A stretch of 21,548 bases of DNA from Saccoglossus kowalevskii (taxonomy: Eukaryota; Hemichordata; Enteropneusta; Harrimaniidae). This document shows positions 1 through 9,859 of this stretch, in pieces. The position numbers and the translations under genes are program-made. The notes beneath the pieces were generated by a model. It was not told the origin of the DNA. It did no database searches and worked only from the letters and a program-made list of their open reading frames with translations. How positions within the stretch are numbered: position 1 is the stretch's first letter; every line of letters begins with the position of its first letter. The stretch is taken from the NCBI RefSeq assembly GCF_000003605.2, contig NW_003123418.1:254225-275772 (forward strand). Reading direction: 5' to 3'.

Positions 1-200
1 TAACCTATGATTCATCAATAGATGTCCCTATCAATATCTTACCTATGATTCATCAAGAAAGGTCACTATCAATATCTTACCTATGATTCATCAATAGATG
101 TCACTATCAATATCTTACCTATGTTTCATCAATAGATGTCCCTATCAATATCTTACCTATGATTCATCAAGAGATGTCCCTATCAATATCTTACCTATGT
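1..200. repeat. 38-bp tandem array made of an exon-intron junction
   Basis: Core tacctatg (aacctatg in the leftmost) starts at 2, 40, 78, 116, 154 and 192, an exact 38-bp period. Units differ at a few positions (for example gattcatc or gtttcatc; aatagatg, aagaaagg or aagagatg). On the minus strand each unit reads (T)CATAG|gtaagatattg, the donor of gene A exon 8 plus up to ten exon bases and about 28 intron bases. The leftmost unit has gtta instead of gtaa. The array runs off the left edge. Confidence 0.9.
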
Positions 201-243
201 TTCAAGGTTTTTTTAATTTTTTCTCTGACTTCAGCTAAGTAGT
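195..243 (-). CDS. Gene A exon 8, with its donor at the edge of a tandem array
   Basis: 49 nt. AC completes Asp, then 15 codons (YLAEVREKIKKTLKH) plus AG. The acceptor is ctttgcctcaccag, the donor CATAG|gtaaga. The donor and the last ten exon bases are the first copy of the 38-bp junction repeat filling 1-200. If the donor is not used, translation reads one Arg codon and stops at the TAA inside gtaaga, so an intron-retained form would end here. Confidence 0.55.
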
Positions 244-3200
244 CTGGTGAGGCAAAGAATTAACCTAATATTAGTCATAAATTATTGATATATGCCCTGA
301 TCCCCAAATTGTCACATGCACTTCAGTGTTATTTCAAATGGTATATGCACATCAAGAATTGTTTCTTAAACAATGGCATATCTAAATTTCTAGAAGTATT
401 TATTTATCTTAGTAATATTATTTTCAGATATAATCATGGGTTCTTTGTGTATAATGCTTGTGTCTGAGAAATTCAGTGAACTATACTGGCAAGCCAGAAT
501 TGCATTTAGCATTTTAATGATGAGATGTGAAAATTGAGAGGCATTGACAATATATTCTGTGCATCTTTATTACTAATGGACCCCTTCTTTTACTAAAATA
601 GGGGTCCCTCTCTATTATTAAGGGTCTAAAAAGCAGAATATTAAGGCCTGCTGGCATGCTATCCAATAATGTTTTGAGAACACATAACACAAGCTTATAC
701 GATATGGATGTAATTTCAAACATTTTCTTGGTAAATTTAATATTATGAATCGATCAACTCAGAAGCAAAATTTAACTTGCAGAATGCAAATGAACATAGA
801 AAAAAAATAGTGCTTTTAACTATTTTCTTATTAACATAGTAAAGTATGATGACTTACCTCTTCCTGGAAACACACTTCCAATATCTACATGGGATTTTAG
901 TCTATTAGCAATATCTTCCATAGGTATATCCTTTTATAATAAAAAGGAAAAAACAAAACCCAATTATAGTCAATTATAGTGAAACATGTTTATTATTATG
1001 TATATAACCACCTTATATCATATACTCATTAGAATAAAGAATGAGGCTGGAAGAAGTGACAAATAAACATATTGGCAATATTCATGTCATCTGGCTAAAA
1101 TAACAAAATAACATTACTGTATTATAAACTCATGTGCTTACACAGAAATGACAGTGATGTATCGATGGTCAAAATATGTCATAACCTAATAATCTAATAC
1201 AACAATTACAACTTTTTTGTCTACATGCGCTTCTATTGGAGACACACAATACAGCAAATATGCTAATTGGCTATAATTTTCAGACTCATCTTTCAGAACT
1301 TAGAACTGCAGTGATATCAGTCACTATGAAATTCAGATTGCAATTAAAATTTCACATAACAAACATATTTAGATAAAGATTTTGAAAATGAGGAAATTAT
1401 TATTATAAACAAAATGCAGAAAAATATAACATGACTTACAAGCGGCATTTCCTGAGATAACTCTTTGGTCTCAATTTCCATTACAGCATCCATATCAGGA
1501 CAACTTTAAGGCAATGATATCTCAGTATTACAATTACCGGTACTTTGTTTTATTACAAGTTGGCATCTTGTCAATTTCTAGCAAAAGTACAACTACTACC
1601 GGACTCTGCTGTAAATTCACCCATCCGAAAAATCGTCCTGGGCGGTTTCACGGCTGATGGGCCCTTATTTGGGGTTCAACATTTCAAAAAAATGATCATT
1701 AAATAATTTTAAATGAAAAATCCGATTTTCAACGCCGACAGTTGGACTACTCAAAACGAAAGAAACTATTGCAGAAGCTAATCTAAAATTTTATACATTT
1801 TTTTCTCGCTGGAATAAAAAGTAGACCCTGCATCTTACAATTAATTTGTTTAATTTTTATTAGTAACGAAAGTATATTCTAAAAGAAGTTTAAAATAAAA
1901 ATGAACCCAACTGCATTGCTTAGTAGCAAATGATCGCAGTAGCGCAATTCACTCATGGTGCGTTTCACAATTGTTGATTATTACCTAGTAATGATTATAA
2001 TAACATGCAAAAAATAAATTCGTTGAATTGTTATGAAATGCAAATAAATTTCAACTTATTTCATCGTAATCGAATGATTCCGATCGCATTTTCAACGCTT
2101 GATGCTGTAGAAATGAATATCCGCCATGTTTTGACCTGGAATGGTGTTCTTTGACCTGACAGGTTAAATCTCTATTTAACCAATGAAAACAATGGATGAT
2201 ACCAAAGTGTTCAAATTACCATAGCCCTTTTAAATATGTTAATGTTATTGAACGCAGCATGGAAGAGATTTGTTGATGTTGTTGTACGATCTTTTTGTTT
2301 GGATTTTCATAGGAAAGCGGCATGATTTGTTTTTAAATAAAAAAATTAGTTGTTTTCAAAAGATAAACAGAGCATTTGAAGAATAATTTAACATTGTTCA
2401 CAGTGATAACAGCTCATTGTCGAAACGATGCTTACCCATTCATGCTAGTCGCAATAAACATCAATACTCTTGAATAGGCGTCAATGACTATGGTGAAACT
2501 TTTAGGCATCAGAAAAGATTAAAATAACACCTTAAAAAACTGCCAATAAATTGCCCTGGGCGATTTCTTAGTCCCATTTTATTTTTTTTTAAATCCAAAC
2601 TGCCATTTAATGGCCCACGGCAAATTTATGGCAGAATCCGGTACTATGATGTTATCAGTAATTTTAGTTTTTGCTCACTGCTAGTATTACAATTAATTTT
2701 TTTTTATTACAAGTTGGAATCTTGTCCATTCCTAGCAAAAGTACTACTACTACTATGATGTTACCAGTAATTTTAGGCTGTCGATTAAAATATATTTGCA
2801 TTTTAAATTTAAATTCGGCCATAAAATTAAAGCCACAATTTTGTTTGAATCAAAACAATGAATGAATGAATGAGTCAATAATAATATCCTCAAAAAAGTT
2901 TTCAAACTGCCCTGACATATTAACAAGTTGATTTAATTATACCTTGGTGGGTCCCTAATTTTGTTTTGCACTGGTGTAACTTTGGTACTACTTCTTAAAG
3001 GCTGCAATTCTTGTCCAGTTTCCTGCCATTCCATGTTTACCTCATGATCTTGGTTACCTGGTTCATTGTTCAACAAATCTAAACTTGCTACATTGTTGAG
3101 CCCAGCTTGAGATAAGTCAAGTATTTTCTTCATGTCATTGGCAACATGCTGATGAGATTTTTTGGATAGTGCTATTAAAAACACAGAAAGAATGTATGAG

Positions 3201-6200
3201 ATTATTGTTATGTTGTGTGGCTGTGAGTGTAGTTTACAATTTAACTCATCTTCTATAATAATAATAATAATTTATTGTTGTTTTGTTACTTAAAACAAAA
3301 ACCACATATACAGAAAAAATAATTAGTCAATATGTCCAAATAAATATTTTTGTATGTTGGTAAACATGCGTTGCATTTATTAATTCATTCCATCAGATTG
3401 CCTTGTGTATACTAGCTTGCAGATGAATTTTGTTATTCTATAGCAATTGTTATCATTAACTCGATACTTACAATCAGAAAGAAACAGGGGTGTTTCTGGA
3501 TATAGTAGAGTTACAAACTATTCACAAAATTACCAAAAACTATTCATTTGTTAACAAACAAAACAAGCAATCTGACGGTGCTTAAAGTGTAATTCTGTAA
3601 AATTACTATTTATCTGTCTTTTTTTTCTGACCATTTGAGACGGCCATGTGATAAAAAGCTTATCACCTCATATCACTCAATTATTGTATGGCTTGTCGAT
3701 ATACTTCTCAGTTTGTAGACATAAATACTAGCCCATATGCTGGCACTAATATCAACCAGCTCTTTAATTACCTCGAAGAATGGTTTCAGACTTTTTTCCT
3801 TTGCCATACATTCCAAGACCTCTCTGAAAATACAAAAACAAATATATCATTACCATCTAAACATGAGTATGCTTAGCAAGTTGACACATATATGTAAGTG
3901 TGTGTGTTTGTTTCATGAATCAACTGTTTACTCATCAGTATAATATAAATTAGAGTGAACACTGCCTAGACCTACATGTGGCATTAGAATGGTATATGTC
4001 CTATCAAATGGGGATGATAAAAGTATATGTTACATTGTGTATACACAGGCAAATGTCCATGGTATATTGGGTTAGAAGACTGCTCTAAGCCAAATTGTGA
4101 GCATATTCACCTGGTCTTGTAGGATTATTTCAGTCTTCATTTAAGTGTTGTATAGGACTGTCATTATTGCTATGATATACCGCTATGCCATATTCAATAG
4201 GCCAAAGAAAATTATTGTAACTAAAAACAAGCAGCCTCTCGGCTGAGATAGCTCCGCTGTTAGCAATGCACATTTTAATTAAAGAACTGAAGATATCATT
4301 AGAAAATGAACAATATGTATATTATGTATAGCAATCGAATTGTCGTTCGTGTCAATGTTTTACTTTTTCGACTTCTTCTTGAAAACTACAAGCCTGAATG
4401 CTTTGATACTTGGTGTGTATGTACCCGGGGTAGACCTCTCTTAGATTTGTTCATTTCATGATGATATCTTCAATTCTCTTATTTTGGTGAATATTTTTGT
4501 CATTTTTGGTAAAAAGTGATATTTTCGACTTCTTGTTAAAAACCAAAAGCCCAAGTGCTTTGATATTACATATATAGGTACTACATGTGGACCTCTCTCA
4601 GATTTGTTCATTTCGTGATGATATCTTAAATTCTCTAATTTTGATGAATATTTTTGGCATTTTTGGTAAAAAGTGATATTTTTGACTTCTTGTTAAAAAC
4701 CGCAAGTCCGATTGCTTTGATATTACATATATAGGTACTACATGTGGACCTCTGACAGATTTGTTCATTTTGTGATGATATCTTCAATTATCTAATTTTG
4801 ATGAATATTTATGTCACTTTTGGTGAAAAGTGATATTTTTGAAGTCCGATTGCTATACGTATTGTTCATTTTCTAATGATATCTTTAGTTCTTTAATTGA
4901 AATGTGCCTTGCTAACAGCGGATCTATCTCAGCCGAGAGGCTGCTTGTTTATTTAGCCCTAACAAAACTAAATGAGATGAATGGATGCCATAAACCATAT
5001 ATACATACTGTTAATCTGTTATGTGTGATAGCAGAAACTACATGTTTTGATGCTTCTTCTTCATCAACTCTCAACTGCTGTAAAATGTAAAACAAAATAT
5101 ATGACATATACAAAATATGTAAATTCAGTTGTAAATTAAAAAAAGGAGCATATTACACACACCATTTAAATTACTCTTTCAACTTTTTTTTACATGATAA
5201 GATACCTCCAGTTAGTCACTAGAATATCATAATTGAATATTTTATTTGAAATAATTATTAAAGGGCGGTAGTTGTCGCGCCACGCATGTGCGAGATATAT
5301 GGGTCTCATATAAACAAAGATGGCATTATTGAATGTTGCACAGATCAACGAGACAAGACAAACTGAGACATTACCAAGCTTTACTAAAGATTTTTTAGGT
5401 ATTTGGAAGGTATCGAAAGAGTCACAGACGATAATTAGTGCAAGTCGCGCCCAGGTCAAACCTCATACTTGTGATTTCCATAAGAAAAGCACATTGGATT
5501 GTCGCAACGACTGTTGCCCTTTAAGATATGTGCTTTTGATAGCATAACAAAGACTTGTATTTATTTTGTTCAAATATGATTGTATAGGCACAGAGGGGTG
5601 ACCTGTCAGTCAAGCTCAAAACTTTGACATTATGAACAAACTTTGGGGCACAATGGATAATAATAATTTGTATGAATAAAAAATATTCATTGATCTAATT
5701 GTAAATGTGGACAACACATTTCCCAGACATATAATCATGTTTTTTTGCACAAGTTTTTAATCAAATTAGATTGTTTTTATCGTGATCACCTTATTTTTAT
5801 TAAAATGAGACTTCAAGTTGAAAGCAAGTCTACATATTTTCATGGAGTATCCAAAGACACCAGCATTGCAGCTATTATATAAACATGCTGTGCAAATATT
5901 CACTATGTTTTTTATTACCGGTACTTATGAAAGTAGATTATGAATTATCATCCTTAGATGTTCAACAAAACATAAAACTGTTTGATGCTATTTCATCCAA
6001 GATCAAAATATTAAAAACAGTCATTAGCATGATGTAGCCGACCAAATGCAAATTAACATATGATCAACAAAAGTCGACCAGATAAACACAACTGTGACTG
6101 CATAGAGCCATGTTAGAAATTGTTATACCATAGATAGTATGTACTGTCTACAATTATACATATCCAGTCGTTCTGTGGCAAATCAACCTGGTTTTTTTCA

Positions 6201-9104
6201 ACAAGAACTTGCGAATACAATGTCACTGCTTGAAATGTTAGATTATGTAAATCTGCAAACACGTTCAGTCTATGAGATAAAAATTGCCCCGGAATGTTTT
6301 TTTCTCTTATGCATGACTGTCAATCATGTGTTTAATGTCACTGCATTGTTAGTAATGTTTGAAACAGATTTTATAACAAACTAGGTAACCAAAGCTTTTC
6401 AGCATCTGGAGGTATCTCGTCTCGGTAATCAAAGGATGAAAGGGGTATAAATAAAATAAAAAGATAAAAGTAAAATTACTCAATGATGTCCAAGTACATC
6501 ATAGTATTCAAACACTAAAGGTACCCAGTATTTTCCAAAATGTGTAGGACAATGTTGAAGCAAACAATGCACAAAAATTCATATAGTAACCTAAATTATT
6601 ATTATTATTATAACAGATGTTGCAAAGAATACATAAAGCTCAGCTAAACTATCATGTTCAGATTTTGCCACTAGGCAATGTGAGTGGCATATTCATAGAC
6701 GAATAAGCTCTCCTGAACTTATTACCCCATATGTTAGAGCCAAAATGTTGACTTACCATAGATACATCTTGAGCTCTATTTAAATGCCTTCTGAATTCAG
6801 GTTTTAAAGTTGGATCTGCTGATTGCTGTGAAAAAATAAATACAAATAAATATTTTGGATACCCAAGCACATATTGAACAACTGAATGTGAACAAGTACA
6901 TATGAAAACATGGTACAACTAATGAAGATCAGCAGAAAAACAAAATAAAAAACAACACTGTCGCTGAAACCATACAAATGTTGATATTTAAGTCTTGAGT
7001 AAGTGGGGCCATCACACCACATACACCTGGTTGGGAAAAGAAAATGTGCGATATGTTAAATAAACCGACTGCCTCAAGATCTAAGAAATGCATGTGAGAA
7101 AATGAAATATCCCAAAACAAGCAATTTCAATAAAATTAACAAGGAAGAGTCTAGAAATGCAACAAGAGATTAAGATCAAGGGAATTTTGTGTTCAAGAAT
7201 CGTCAAATCAACTAAAGTTACAGTTTACGGCTCACTAAATATTGCAACATAATTCAGTTGTCACAAAAAAGGAACCATGGAACAGTCATTTTATAACAAT
7301 GGAATTTTTGTCCATACATTGTTGGCAAATTCAACGAGGAAAGAAAAGCGTTTCAAATTAGTTTCCAAATCACCTAAAATTATCATAAATACACACAGAA
7401 AAATACTATAAATTCATCGAACCGGTATTTTGTTCTAAAACGAAGATTTGGGGGTTGTAATTTCTCTCATTTTTTCGTACTTGGCACTCACACAACAACA
7501 GTGAAAACGATAACTGGCGATTCTTGATTCTGAAGATTATTACAATTACAATTACAAAGAGTACTTAGTCGAGTTGTTATAAATTTCTTTGTTGAACTAT
7601 GGCACTAAAACCTGAATACTCTATTGAAAACAATCTGCATTTTTTAAAATTCATGAGGGATATACAACATCAATGCTAAGATAGATTCGAAATGGGCAAT
7701 GATGCCAATAGAGGGTGTATACAGGGAAATACACAAACAACTCTAAGGCATTAGGTGAATTAACACCTTTCAACAAAAGCGTTCTTTAACCGTCTTTTTT
7801 AGTAACTGCGTGCATACACCAGTTATACACTGAACTAATGCCAGACAATCTCTATATGCTATGTCTATATATGCTATGGCAAAATGTAAAACATATATCC
7901 AGATTATAGTGCATTATGAGATAGTTATGTCAGATTGCGACAGCAGAAACGTTTTAGGATTGGCAGGGTTATGTTTGATTTGGTCATATCCCACAATACA
8001 CTATAATTTGGAATTCAATATGGTCTATCACTGCCAGTCAACCATCTTGGATTGTATTGTGACACAGATCAACTGTTGTTGATATGCTAGAACGCAATTT
8101 TCTGTGAACCAAGTTTCGACCTAATCATGGGCAGCTTAAAACGGGAGGGTTGTCACCTGCGCACGTGCGGGAATTGAGTCCCAAGTGATAATAACAACAC
8201 ACACTAAAAATGCAAAGGATCATGGGTAGTCGCTTGTTTGTAAACAATGACACGCTATGGCCATCTGACGCATGCGCAGGTGACGAGTCCCCCGCTTTAA
8301 ATTTGAGTTATAAGCAGAAATATGCAAAAAAACATAATGGCTGACAGTTGATCATCTTGGATTGGATTGTAACAACTAGAAACAATTGCCATTGATTTGT
8401 AGTTGCTTGTAGTTTTCATATATAAACATGTAATCTAGTGCATGAAGGTTAATATGAAAATGTGAAAAGGTATCAATACACGTAAACATGTTAGGGACAA
8501 CATCAAAAGTTCAATGTAGGATAACAAACTTAATTCTTTAGTCCCCCCCCCCCCTCCCACTGAAACTTAATTAATAAATATTGACCATGGCGTCAGACTA
8601 CATTCACCATTAAATACAAATTGATAATCGGACTGTAGTATGGCATAGCAGTTGGTTGTCAAGTGGTTGTAAAAAGACTTTACACTCGGACCAAATCATT
8701 TTCTCGTCTTGGATGTTTTTCTTTCATTTTCTGTTTTTTTTGTCCATGGTCGGATAGAAAAAAAACGAGCTACAAATACTCAAAGATTTTTTTGACTTCA
8801 TTAAAAAATAAAATCGTTTTTGTAGGATGGAAACTTTTTGAGGTCAAAACCCCCACCCCCAAACTAAAGCAAATAAGTTTTTTTATTCGACATCGATCTT
8901 TTGACATTGTCCCTTAGACAGTGTAACAAGTACGTTGACTGACAATTTTAAATCCATTTATATATATATACATCATACCTTCAATTCTTTTTTATTTTGA
9001 TGATGGGCTTTCATTTTGTCTCTTTCTGATCTAGATTTTCTTTTCTTCCTCCTTCTTGTTGAATGCTTTGTCTTCTCTTTCTTTTGATCACTGTCACTTT
9101 CCAT
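195..9104 (-). CDS. Gene A: eight-exon gene for an unidentified basic protein (3' end beyond window)
   Basis: Joined coding exons, in transcript order: 8979-9104, 6757-6825, 5009-5077, 3772-3823, 2943-3171, 1440-1503, 858-930, 195-243. They give 243 codons plus 2 nt with no stop, and the split codons at all seven junctions agree in phase. Six donors start gta (three are gtaagt or gtaaga) and acceptors are mostly cag or aag. Residues 7-30 are dense in Lys/Arg (for example TRRRKKRKSRSERDK), which suggests a nuclear or nucleic-acid-binding protein; this is inference. Residues 89-125 are Gly/Lys-rich then helical in character (GLGMYGKGKKSE, SKKSHQHVANDMKK). The middle (about 140-182) is polar and probably disordered, and the C-terminal part again looks helical (DYLAEVREKIKKTL). 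No transmembrane segment or signal peptide is visible. I do not recognise the family. The gene continues left of the window. The promoter is probably at 9860-9960. The phase agreement is the main support; exact boundaries need RNA data. Confidence 0.62.
244..857. other. Gene A intron 7
   Basis: 614 bp, AT-rich, no gene or repeat seen. The minus-strand open frame at 514-723 lacks good splice sites matching the exon 7 phase and is left out. Confidence 0.5.
858..930 (-). CDS. Gene A exon 7
   Basis: 73 nt, 24 codons plus 1 nt. It has a consensus donor (GAG|gtaagt) and acceptor ccttttttattataaaag. It encodes DIPMEDIANRLKSHVDIGSV and FPGR. The last G joins AC of exon 8 to make Asp. Confidence 0.62.
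931..1439. other. Gene A intron 6
   Basis: 509 bp, AT-rich; I see nothing beyond the splice signals. Confidence 0.5.
1440..1503 (-). CDS. Gene A exon 6
   Basis: 64 nt. T completes a split Ser codon, then 21 codons (CPDMDAVMEIETKELSQEMP and L). The donor is CTT|gtaagt (strong) and the acceptor attgccttaaag (weak pyrimidine tract). Acidic composition. Confidence 0.55.
1524..2776. repeat. Local ~95-bp direct duplication, one copy interrupted by a transposon
   Basis: The left copy (1524-1598 plus 2644-2667) and right copy (2683-2776) share agtattacaatta, ttattacaagttgg, atcttgtc, ctagcaaaagtac, ctatgatgtta and cagtaattttag in the same order. The right copy is uninterrupted; the left holds the element at 1599-2641. 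Both lie in gene A intron 5. Confidence 0.8.
1599..2641. mobile_element. 1043-bp non-autonomous DNA transposon with TA target duplication
   Basis: Imperfect terminal inverted repeats of about 20-26 bp begin CCGGACTCTGCTGTAAATT on the left and, reading inward on the other strand, CCGGATTCTGCCATAAATT on the right. TA flanks both ends (1597-1598 and 2642-2643). The paralogous empty site at 2683-2776 contains one TA where the element would be, differing by one substitution over 26 bp around the junction. TA duplication points to the Tc1/mariner-type superfamily group by established knowledge; family unassigned. The interior is AT-rich with no open frame long enough for a transposase. Confidence 0.75.
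2857..2876. repeat. Short (AATG)n microsatellite
   Basis: About four AATG units in gene A intron 5. Confidence 0.7.
2943..3171 (-). CDS. Gene A exon 5 (largest exon)
   Basis: 229 nt, open throughout in the frame set by its neighbours. The acceptor is gtgtttttaatag and the donor CCAAG|gtataa. It begins (A)LSKKSHQHVANDMKKILDLS and continues into a polar Asn/Glu/Gln-rich stretch ending KIRDPP. The final AG joins T of exon 6 to make Ser. The minus-strand open frame here (2933-3184) is slightly longer than the exon. Confidence 0.68.
3172..3771. other. Gene A intron 4
   Basis: 600 bp. It contains an (AAT)n microsatellite at about 3254-3272; otherwise AT-rich with nothing recognised. The + strand open frames at 3688-3943 overlap exon 4 on the opposite strand and are not called. 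Confidence 0.5.
3772..3823 (-). CDS. Gene A exon 4
   Basis: 52 nt, 17 codons plus 1 nt. The acceptor is tttgtattttcag and the donor CGAG|gtaatt. It encodes RGLGMYGKGKKSETILR, and its last G joins CA of the next exon to make Ala. This Gly/Lys-rich segment looks the most family-specific and would be the best search query. Confidence 0.6.
4221..4956. mobile_element. Fold-back element with three 157-bp core repeats
   Basis: Inverted arms of about 112-118 bp (4221-4338 and 4845-4956) are roughly 90% identical by eye and start ACAAGCAGCCTCTCGGCTGA from each side. Between them are three direct repeats of exactly 157 bp (4369-4525, 4526-4682, 4683-4839) and a short remnant at 4840-4855. No protein is encoded; the + frame at 4830-5090 is a shadow. 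Non-autonomous elements with tandem cores are known from bivalves and other invertebrates, but I cannot place this one. It lies inside gene A intron 3 (3824-5008). Confidence 0.85.
4369..4839. repeat. Three tandem 157-bp units
   Basis: Each unit runs through cgacttcttgttaaaaac, gctttgata, tgtggacctctc, agatttgttcattt, gtgatgatatctt and ttttggtaaaaagtgatatt. Units 2 and 3 are closer to each other than to unit 1. The period is identical between copies with no indel. Confidence 0.88.
5009..5077 (-). CDS. Gene A exon 3
   Basis: 69 nt, 23 codons, phase 0 at both ends. The acceptor is ttgttttacattttacag and the donor ACA|gtatgt. It encodes QLRVDEEEASKHVVSAITHN and then RLT, an acidic-then-helical stretch. 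It starts only 52 bp beyond the fold-back element at 4221-4956. The + strand ORF across it is a shadow. Confidence 0.62.
5078..6756. other. Gene A intron 2
   Basis: 1679 bp. It contains the MITE at 5262-5520 and an (ATT)n microsatellite at about 6594-6611. The + open frame at 6139-6384 (81 codons) has no recognisable content. A 24-nt phase-0 microexon at 6382-6405 (minus) was considered but its donor is poor. Confidence 0.45.
5262..5520. mobile_element. TTAA-inserted MITE, copy 1 (259 bp)
   Basis: Flanked by TTAA at 5258-5261 and 5521-5524. Imperfect terminal inverted repeats AGGGCGGTAGTTGTCGCG and, on the other strand at the right end, AGGGCAACAGTCGTTGCGA. The subterminal cacgcatgtgcgaga and gggtctc occupy the same positions as cgcacgtgcggga and gagtccc in the 8140 copy, so I group them, with more divergence. 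TTAA duplication is characteristic of piggyBac-type transposition, but the termini are not the usual CCC type. Open frames here (5190-5459 minus, 5320-5547 plus) are not genes. Confidence 0.65.
6757..6825 (-). CDS. Gene A exon 2
   Basis: 69 nt, 23 codons, phase 0 at both ends. It has a strong acceptor (ttattttttcacag) and a consensus donor (ATG|gtaagt). It encodes QSADPTLKPEFRRHLNRAQD and three more residues (VSM). Confidence 0.65.
8140..8296. mobile_element. TTAA-inserted MITE, copy 2 (157 bp)
   Basis: TTAA at 8136-8139 and 8297-8300. Inverted ends are AACGGGAGGGTTGTCACC on the left and, on the opposite strand at the right, AGCGGGGGACTCGTCACC. The interior (caaagg.tcatgggtag, gcttgtttgtaaacaatgac, acgctatgg) matches copy 3 closely. 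Both ends carry NRF1-like GC palindromes (gcgcacgtgcg, gacgcatgcgcagg). Too short to encode a protein. Confidence 0.82.
8543..8554. repeat. C12 homopolymer
   Basis: Twelve C in a row, followed by tccc. A length error from sequencing is possible. Confidence 0.9.
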
Positions 9105-9128
9105 GATTCAAAAGCTCAAACCTAAAGC
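8979..9128 (-). CDS. Gene A exon 1: start codon and basic N-terminus
   Basis: The ATG lies at 9104-9102 (minus) and starts MESDSDQKKEKTKHSTRRRK. The coding part is 8979-9104, exactly 42 codons, ending at a GAAG|gtatga donor. A likely acceptor (tacttattcag) places the exon's 5' edge at 9128, giving 24 nt of 5' UTR with an in-frame TGA four nt before the ATG. The Lys/Arg block looks like a nuclear localisation signal or RNA-binding tail. Kozak context is fair (A at -3 in aatcATGG, G at +4). Confidence 0.62.
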
Positions 9129-9859
9129 CTGAATAAGTATCACTGCTTTATTGAGATTGGAATTGTACCAAAAATGACAAAAATTTAACGTTTTCATCAC
9201 AAAATGCACAAATCTCATAGAGATCCGCCAAGGGTATCTATAAAAGATCAAAACAATTGGGAAAGTCCGTTTCAAGAAGTTGAATATAACACCTTTTATC
9301 ACACAAATATTCATTAAAATTAAAGAATGGAAGTTATCATCAAATGGCCAAATATAAGAAGAAACCACTCGAGATACCTTCCTATAAAGTATCAAAGCCA
9401 CATGGGTAACAGTTTTGTACAAAGTCGAAAATGTAAAGTTGACTCATATCAGCAAACCGAAATAAATTTAGTAAAATATATATCGCATATTTAAATGAAC
9501 GTGAAATTTGGCTAGATACTTTTAAATCTATATATACCTATCTGATTAAACAAAGCGTATTTTGTGTGTAAATAGAGGGTAAACATTCCCGCATCATTTA
9601 AGTTTGCCGTCATAACTCTGTGAAATAGATAACACGAACAATGTCTACACAATCAAGAGACAAACTTAAACTAAAGCCATCAACGTTTCTAAAACAGTAT
9701 TATTAGCGAATTGAACAGGAAAGAATAGTGAAATTAGTACACCCCAAATTTTACTCGTATTTATATAAAGTATGTGTTTCTTTACTAACCACAACTTGAT
9801 CGTTATTATATATTTATATGACCATTTCCGCCTTCTCAGTTCGGGTTCATAAGTTCGCC
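9129..9859. other. Gene A leader intron (inferred)
   Basis: AT-rich. Contains a 104-codon minus-strand open frame (9108-9422) ending just before gene A's ATG. It shows no domain and is probably chance in an intron, or an upstream ORF if this leader is unspliced. Confidence 0.3.

Larger units (their letters stand above)
6826..8978. other. Gene A intron 1
   Basis: 2153 bp. It holds the MITE at 8140-8296, a C12 run at 8543-8554, a short TA run near 8961-8970, and two similar 30-bp segments (8035-8064 and 8345-8374, core catcttggatt) either side of the MITE. Open frames at 7861-8082 and 8663-8917 (plus) and 6804-7120 (minus) show no domain and are taken as chance. Confidence 0.45.

Noticed and set aside
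600-690. Minus-strand acceptor near 659 giving an alternative terminal exon for gene A
   Set aside because: It is in phase but yields only about a dozen residues before a stop; exon 195-243 has better splice sites and composition.
5320-5547. 75-codon + open frame (MALLNVAQINETRQTE...)
   Set aside because: It lies almost entirely inside the TTAA MITE and has no splice or codon support.
6382-6405. 24-nt microexon of gene A that would keep phase 0
   Set aside because: The acceptor is acceptable (cctccag) but the donor gtttgt is poor, and exons 2 and 3 already join in phase without it.
8035-8374. Two 30-bp similar segments around the MITE at 8140 as a target or larger element
   Set aside because: Similarity stops quickly outside catcttggatt and they are too far from the MITE ends; noted only as an intron feature.
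9108-9422. 104-codon minus-strand open frame just upstream of gene A
   Set aside because: It lies in the presumed leader intron, has no domain, and a good acceptor at 9128 removes most of it from the mRNA.
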